Part shown: positions 59,339 through 63,685 of the stretch, piece by piece
Position numbering within the stretch: position 1 is the first letter of the stretch
Layout of the letters: the number at the start of each line of letters is the position of its first letter
Assembly (NCBI RefSeq): GCF_022346185.1
Contig: NZ_JAKRMS010000007.1
Span: 1 to 63,685, forward strand
Source: Cellulomonas sp. ACRRI
Lineage (GTDB): Bacteria > Actinomycetota > Actinomycetes > Actinomycetales > Cellulomonadaceae
Length of the DNA stretch: 63,685 nt
Reading direction: 5' to 3'
Notes under the pieces: generated by a model
The model's database searches: none
The model's input: only the letters and a program-made list of their open reading frames with translations
Told to the model about the DNA's origin: nothing
Translations under genes and position numbers: made by a program

Positions 59339-60331
59339 TCACCAGGGGCCGTACACCCGCTCCGCGGTGGACGCCAGGGACCGGCACAGCTCCGCCAGGT
59401 CCAGGTCGCGCTCGGAGGCGATCCGGCGCACCGCGTGCGGGACCAGGTACGGGGCGTTCGGGCGGCCGCGCAGCGGGTGCGCGGTCAGGTACGGCGCGTC
59501 CGTCTCGACGAGCAGCAGGTCGAGCGGCAGCGCCCGCACCGCCGCCCGCAGGTCGTCGTTGGCGCCGTAGGTGACCGGGCCGGCGAACGACGCGAACCAG
59601 CCGTGCTCGGCGCACACCTCGGCGAGCGCGGGGCCGCCCGAGAAGCAGTGGAACACCGTGCGCTCGGGGGCGCCGTCGCGGAGCAGCACGTCCACGACCT
59701 CGTCGTGCGCGTCGCGGTCGTGGATCTGCAGCGCGAGGCCGAGCTCCTTGGCCAGCGCCACGTGCGCCCGGAACGCCTCGCGCTGCACCTGGCGGCCGCG
59801 GGGGCCGGCGCGGAAGAAGTCCAGGCCGGTCTCGCCGACCGCGCGGACCCGGTCGTTCGCCCGGGCGACCGCGGCCACCCGGGCCAGCGCCTCGTCGAGG
59901 GACGCGTCGTGCCGGGGCCGCGGGTCGGGCTCCAGGCCGTCGGGCGCCACCTCGTGGACGCCGGCGTGCAGCACGGCCTCGTTCGGGTGGATCGCGACGG
60001 CGCCGAGCAGCGCCCGGCGGCCGGGCCGCAGGGGGACCGGGGCGGTGGCCGGGTCCGCGCCCGGGTCGGCGTCGACGCGCAGCACCGCGTCCGTCCACGC
60101 CACCGCGTCCAGGTCGCAGCCGACCTGGACCATCCGCGGCACCCCGACGGCTGCGGCCCGGTCCAGGTGGTCGTCCAGCGTCGCGGGCGCGGGCTCGTCG
60201 CCCGCGTCCGACCCGGCGTCGGCGCGCACCCCGAGCACCGACTCCAGATGCGTGTGGTCGTCGACCACCGGCACCGGCAGCGGCTCGGGCGACGGGGCCC
60301 AGCCCGTGGGCCGGTTGCGGCTGCGACCCAC
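59339..60331 (-). CDS. tatD: TatD family metal-dependent deoxyribonuclease
   Basis: 330 residues from GTG 60331, one base after the metG stop. TIM-barrel amidohydrolase: VVDDHTHLESVLGV (HxH metal ligands), LLGAVAIHPNEAVL, VRAVGETGLDFFRAG (Glu), ALQIHDRDAHDEV, VFHCFSGGPALAEVC and LLLVETDAPYLTAHPLRGRP (catalytic Asp). 3'-5' exonuclease/DNA repair enzyme. The metG-tatD-rpf-rsmA-ispE series is the canonical actinobacterial order. Confidence 0.94.
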   Translation of the reverse strand: MGRSRNRPTGWAPSPEPLPVPVVDDHTHLESVLGVRADAGSDAGDEPAPATLDDHLDRAAAVGVPRMVQVGCDLDAVAWTDAVLRVDADPGADPATAPVPLRPGRRALLGAVAIHPNEAVLHAGVHEVAPDGLEPDPRPRHDASLDEALARVAAVARANDRVRAVGETGLDFFRAGPRGRQVQREAFRAHVALAKELGLALQIHDRDAHDEVVDVLLRDGAPERTVFHCFSGGPALAEVCAEHGWFASFAGPVTYGANDDLRAAVRALPLDLLLVETDAPYLTAHPLRGRPNAPYLVPHAVRRIASERDLDLAELCRSLASTAERVYGPW

Positions 60332-60332
60332 C

Positions 60333-62126
60333 TCAGCCCTGGCGCAGCCGGTCGAGCTCGGTCTCGACCACGTCGTCGTCGAGCTTGGTGAACACCGGCG
60401 TCGGCTTGCCCACCGGCGTGCCCGGGACCACGGCGCGCGGCCGCCACGCGGGCACCGTCTCGCCGAGCCGGTAGTCACCCGTGATCACCGGGTAGTGCCG
60501 GGACGCGTCGTCCAGGTCCGTCACCTCGTCGATCCGGGGCAGCGGGGAGAACGTGCCGGTGCCGCCCAGCGCCTCGTGCACGGCCTGCGCCGAGTGCGGC
60601 AGGAACGGCGAGAGCAGCGTGTTGCAGTCGCTCACGGCCTGCGCCGCGGTGTGCAGCACGGTGCCCAGGCGCTCCGGGTCGTTCTTCAGCTTCCACGGCT
60701 CGGTCTCGGAGATGTACCGGTTGGCTTCCTGGACCACCCGCATCGCCTCGCCGATCGCCGCGCGGTGCCGGTGCGTGCCGATGAGGTCGCCGATCCGGCC
60801 GAACGCGGTGGTCGTCGTCGCGAGCAGGTCCTCGTCGACCGTCGTGCGCGGGCCCGGCTCCGGGATCGCGCCGACGTTCTTGTGGATCATGCTCGCGGTG
60901 CGGTTGACCAGGTTGCCCCAGCCCGCGACCAGCTCGTCGTTGGTGCGGCGCTTGAAGTCGGCCCAGGTGAAGTCGGCGTCCTGGCTCTCCGGGCCCGCGG
61001 TCGAGATGTAGTACCGCAGCGCGTCCGGCTGGTACCGGCTCAGCATGTCGCGGACGTAGATGACGACGCCGCGCGACGAGGAGAACTGCTTGCCCTCCAT
61101 CGTGAGGAACTCCGACGACACGACCTCGGTCGGCAGGTTGAGCCTCCCGTAGACCCCGGGCTCACCGCCCTTCGACCCGCCCCCGGCGTAGCCGAGCAGC
61201 TCGGCCGGCCAGATCTGCGAGTGGAAGGTGATGTTGTCCTTGCCCATGAAGTAGTAGGACAGCGACTCGGGGTCGGTCCAGAACTGCCGCCACGCCTCGG
61301 GGTCCCCGGTGCGGCGCGCCCACTCGATCGACGCGGACAGGTAGCCGATCACCGCGTCGAACCACACGTACAACCGCTTGGACGGGTTGTCCTCCCAGCC
61401 CTCCAGCGGGATCGGGATGCCCCAGTCGATGTCGCGGGACATGGCGCGCGGGCGCACGTCGTCCAGCAGGTTCAGCGAGAACTTCAGGACGTTCGGGCGC
61501 CACTCGGTGCGGGTGCGCAGCCAGTCGCCGAGCGCGTCGACGAACGCCGGCAGGTCCAGGAAGAAGTGGTTCGACTCGACGAACTTCGGCGTCTCGCCGT
61601 TGATGCGGCTGCGTGGGTTCTTCAGGTCGATCGCGTCGAGCTGGTTGCCGCAGTTGTCGCACTGGTCGCCGCGGGCGCCGTCGTAGCCGCAGATCGGGCA
61701 GGTGCCCTCGATGTACCGGTCCGGCAGCGTGCGACCCGTCGACGGGCTGATCGCGTTCATGGTCGTCCGCTCGACCATGTACCCGTTCTTGTGCACCGTG
61801 CGGAACATCTCCTGCACGACCGCGTAGTGGTTGCGGGTCGTGGTGCGGGTGAACAGGTCGTACGAGAGGCCCAGCTGGGTCAGGTCCTCGACGATGACGC
61901 GGTTGTACCGGTCGGCGAGCTCCTGGGGCGTGACGCCCTCCTGCTCGGCCTGCACCAGGATCGGCGTCCCGTGCTCGTCGGTGCCGGACACCATGAGGAC
62001 GTCGTGCCCCGCCATGCGCATGTAGCGGCTGAACACGTCGGAGGGGACGCCGAAGCCGGCGACGTGGCCGATGTGACGCGGGCCGTTGGCGTACGGCCAG
62101 GCGACTGCGCTGAGGATGCGGGACAT
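60333..62126 (-). CDS. metG: Methionyl-tRNA synthetase
   Basis: 597 residues from ATG 62126 ([20 protein letters not shown]). Class I HIGH motif is literal; a zinc knuckle with four Cys ([18 protein letters not shown]); the KMSKS loop is the variant [16 protein letters not shown]; the anticodon helix bundle includes [15 protein letters not shown]. No C-terminal tRNA-binding EMAP domain. Charges initiator and elongator tRNA-Met. Confidence 0.97.
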   Translation of the reverse strand: MSRILSAVAWPYANGPRHIGHVAGFGVPSDVFSRYMRMAGHDVLMVSGTDEHGTPILVQAEQEGVTPQELADRYNRVIVEDLTQLGLSYDLFTRTTTRNHYAVVQEMFRTVHKNGYMVERTTMNAISPSTGRTLPDRYIEGTCPICGYDGARGDQCDNCGNQLDAIDLKNPRSRINGETPKFVESNHFFLDLPAFVDALGDWLRTRTEWRPNVLKFSLNLLDDVRPRAMSRDIDWGIPIPLEGWEDNPSKRLYVWFDAVIGYLSASIEWARRTGDPEAWRQFWTDPESLSYYFMGKDNITFHSQIWPAELLGYAGGGSKGGEPGVYGRLNLPTEVVSSEFLTMEGKQFSSSRGVVIYVRDMLSRYQPDALRYYISTAGPESQDADFTWADFKRRTNDELVAGWGNLVNRTASMIHKNVGAIPEPGPRTTVDEDLLATTTTAFGRIGDLIGTHRHRAAIGEAMRVVQEANRYISETEPWKLKNDPERLGTVLHTAAQAVSDCNTLLSPFLPHSAQAVHEALGGTGTFSPLPRIDEVTDLDDASRHYPVITGDYRLGETVPAWRPRAVVPGTPVGKPTPVFTKLDDDVVETELDRLRQG

Positions 62127-62136
62127 GGCGTCGATC

Positions 62137-63657
62137 CTAGTGAGCCGCGCGGGCGGGCTCGCGACCGGTCTCACCGGCGGCGTCGTCGCCGGTGCCGTCC
62201 GCGGGGGCGTCCGTGAGGGCGCCGACCGGGCGCGCGGGGAGGGCGGCCGGCCCGACGACGCCCCGGCGGCGCAGCACGACCCACGCCACCGCGAGCACCC
62301 CGCACCACACCGGCATCACGAGCAGCGCCGCCCGGGTGTCGGGGTCCAGCGCCAGGACGACCACCATCGCCGCGAAGAACGCGAGCACGACCCAGCACAT
62401 GACCCGGCCGCCGGGCATCCGGAACGCCGACGCCGCGTGCAGCTCCGGCGACCGCCGGCGGTACACCAGGTAGGACACCAGGATGACGGTCCACACCACG
62501 ATGAACAGCAGCGTCGCGACCGTCGTCACGAGCGTGAACGCCTCGATCACCGACCGCCCGGCGTACAGCAGCACCACGCCCGGCAGCAGGCAGGCGCAGG
62601 AGAACGCGAGTCCGCGCGCCGGGACGTGCCGGGCCGACAGCCGGCCGAACGTGCGCGGCGCCTCGCGGTCCTCCGCGAGGCCGTAGAGCATCCGCGACGT
62701 CGAGAAGATCCCGCTGTTGGCCGACGACGCCGCCGAGGTGAGCACCACGAGGTTGATGACGCCCGCCGCGGCCGGCAGCCCGGCGAGCGCGAACATCGCC
62801 ACGAACGGGCTCTCGCCCGGGTCGATGCTCCGCCACGGGGTCACGGCCATGATCACGACGAGCGCGCCCAGGTAGAACAGCAGCACGCGCACGGGGATGG
62901 CGTTGATCGCGCGGGGGAGCGTGCGGGCGGGGTCGCGGGTCTCGGCGGCGGTGGTGCCGACCAGCTCGATCCCGACGAACGCGAAGATCGCGATCTGGAA
63001 CCCCGCGAGGAACCCGGTGAACCCGTGCGGGAAGAACCCGCCGTCGCCGTACAGGTGCGCGAGCGAGGCGGTCACCCCGTCGGCGCCCCGGAAGCCGATC
63101 GAGATCATCACGACGCCGACCGCGATCAGCGCGACGATGGCGACGATCTTGACGATCGCGAACCAGAACTCCAGCTCGCCGAACAGCCGCACCGCGACCA
63201 GGTTGAGCGCGAGCAGCAGCACGACGAGGGCCAGCGCGGGCAGCCAGCGCGGCAGGTCGGGCGCCCAGAACGCCACGTACCCGGACACCGCGACCACGTC
63301 GGCGATCCCGGTGACGATCCAGCAGAACCAGTACGTCCAGCCGGTGAGGAATCCGGCCCACGGCCCCAGGATGTCGGCCGCCATGTCGCGGAACGACTTG
63401 TACTCCAGGTTCGACAGCAGCATCTCGCCCATGGCGCGCATGACGAAGAACAGCATGAAGCCGATGACCGCGTAGACCAGCAGGACGGACGGGCCGGCCA
63501 GGGAGATCGTGCGGCCGGAGCCCAGGAACAGGCCGGTGCCGATGGCGCCGCCGATCGCGATGAGCTGGATGTGCCGGTTGCTGAGGCCGCGCTGGAGGTG
63601 GTCCTCGGGGGTCTGCGGCGTGCTGGCGGCGGCGGCCGGTGCGGTGGGCTCGGGCAC
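62137..63657 (-). CDS. Amino acid permease (APC family, CycA/GabP-like)
   Basis: 506 residues from GTG 63657 with GGAAGGA five bases ahead. Twelve helices; family marks [80 protein letters not shown] and [20 protein letters not shown]. Closest in pattern to D-serine/D-alanine/glycine or aromatic/GABA permeases of the AAT subfamily. Proton-coupled uptake across the cytoplasmic membrane; substrate not certain. Eleven bases upstream of metG. Confidence 0.92.
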   Translation of the reverse strand: MPEPTAPAAAASTPQTPEDHLQRGLSNRHIQLIAIGGAIGTGLFLGSGRTISLAGPSVLLVYAVIGFMLFFVMRAMGEMLLSNLEYKSFRDMAADILGPWAGFLTGWTYWFCWIVTGIADVVAVSGYVAFWAPDLPRWLPALALVVLLLALNLVAVRLFGELEFWFAIVKIVAIVALIAVGVVMISIGFRGADGVTASLAHLYGDGGFFPHGFTGFLAGFQIAIFAFVGIELVGTTAAETRDPARTLPRAINAIPVRVLLFYLGALVVIMAVTPWRSIDPGESPFVAMFALAGLPAAAGVINLVVLTSAASSANSGIFSTSRMLYGLAEDREAPRTFGRLSARHVPARGLAFSCACLLPGVVLLYAGRSVIEAFTLVTTVATLLFIVVWTVILVSYLVYRRRSPELHAASAFRMPGGRVMCWVVLAFFAAMVVVLALDPDTRAALLVMPVWCGVLAVAWVVLRRRGVVGPAALPARPVGALTDAPADGTGDDAAGETGREPARAAH

Positions 63658-63685
63658 GGGCGTCCTTCCGGGTCGGGGGTGGGCG

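Overview
The window is very GC-rich actinobacterial chromosome. Gene content and order (moeA, rimJ-like and sepX/glpR followed by tRNA-Ala; metG-tatD-rpf-rsmA-ispE; a protein mannosyltransferase divergent from rsmI) fit a Micrococcales bacterium, probably Cellulomonadaceae or a close relative. The genus is inferred from protein flavour, not from a database search. An apparently complete siphovirus-type prophage of about 37.7 kb (5916-43618) splits the host DNA into two blocks.

Left host block (1-5957): a minus-strand run of fmdB-like zinc ribbon, SAF-domain protein, mscL and a truncated hypothetical gene. A near-perfect CIRCE element (HrcA operator) lies in front of fmdB. Then come 5-formyl-THF cyclo-ligase and the divergent moeA / rimJ-like / sepX(glpR) group, ending at tRNA-Ala(CGC). 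The sepX/glpR reading frame looks shifted by one base near its 3' end.

Prophage: a 44-bp perfect direct repeat, the 3' half of tRNA-Ala, marks attL (5916-5959) and attR (43619-43662). From attL: (i) 6.0-10.9 kb is a cargo zone on both strands with helix-turn-helix proteins, a single-domain response regulator, an ANTAR mini-protein, a frameshifted STAS gene and two copies of an unknown ~107-residue family; (ii) 11.0-31.8 kb is the minus-strand late region, transcribed from the terminase side toward 11 kb: prim-pol-like protein, terminase small and large subunits, portal, MuF/VG15-like protein, scaffold, HK97-fold capsid, head-tail connectors, major tail protein, tail assembly chaperones joined by a canonical C CCA AAC -1 slippery site, tape measure, tail tip proteins, VanY-type endolysin and holin; an HNH gene lies just upstream; (iii) 32.9-39.4 kb is the minus-strand replication and early region (DnaB-N/RepA-type helicase, DnaD/O-like initiator with a 46-nt homopyrimidine tract, small overlapping genes); (iv) 39.4-43.5 kb is the switch (antirepressor, Cro-like, CI-like), excisionase and tyrosine integrase. 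Three plus-strand single genes sit inside minus-strand operons like morons.

Right host block (43.7-63.7 kb): the original strong tRNA terminator, a RibD/DHFR-fold reductase, an SBF-type transporter with a 53-nt perfect palindrome behind it, a GH20 hexosaminidase, protein O-mannosyltransferase, rsmI, aroD, an aminotransferase, a DUF2807-type lipoprotein, two GNAT enzymes, ispE, rsmA, two tandem resuscitation-promoting-factor-like cell wall lytic proteins sharing a 22-bp upstream element, tatD, metG and an amino acid permease.

Most phage genes in the late and early operons overlap by 1-4 bases (ATGA/GTGA), showing tight translational coupling. Three genes (sepX/glpR, STAS, and the gene at 37340-37955) each need removal of one base to restore the expected frame, so read-level checking is advisable before calling them pseudogenes.
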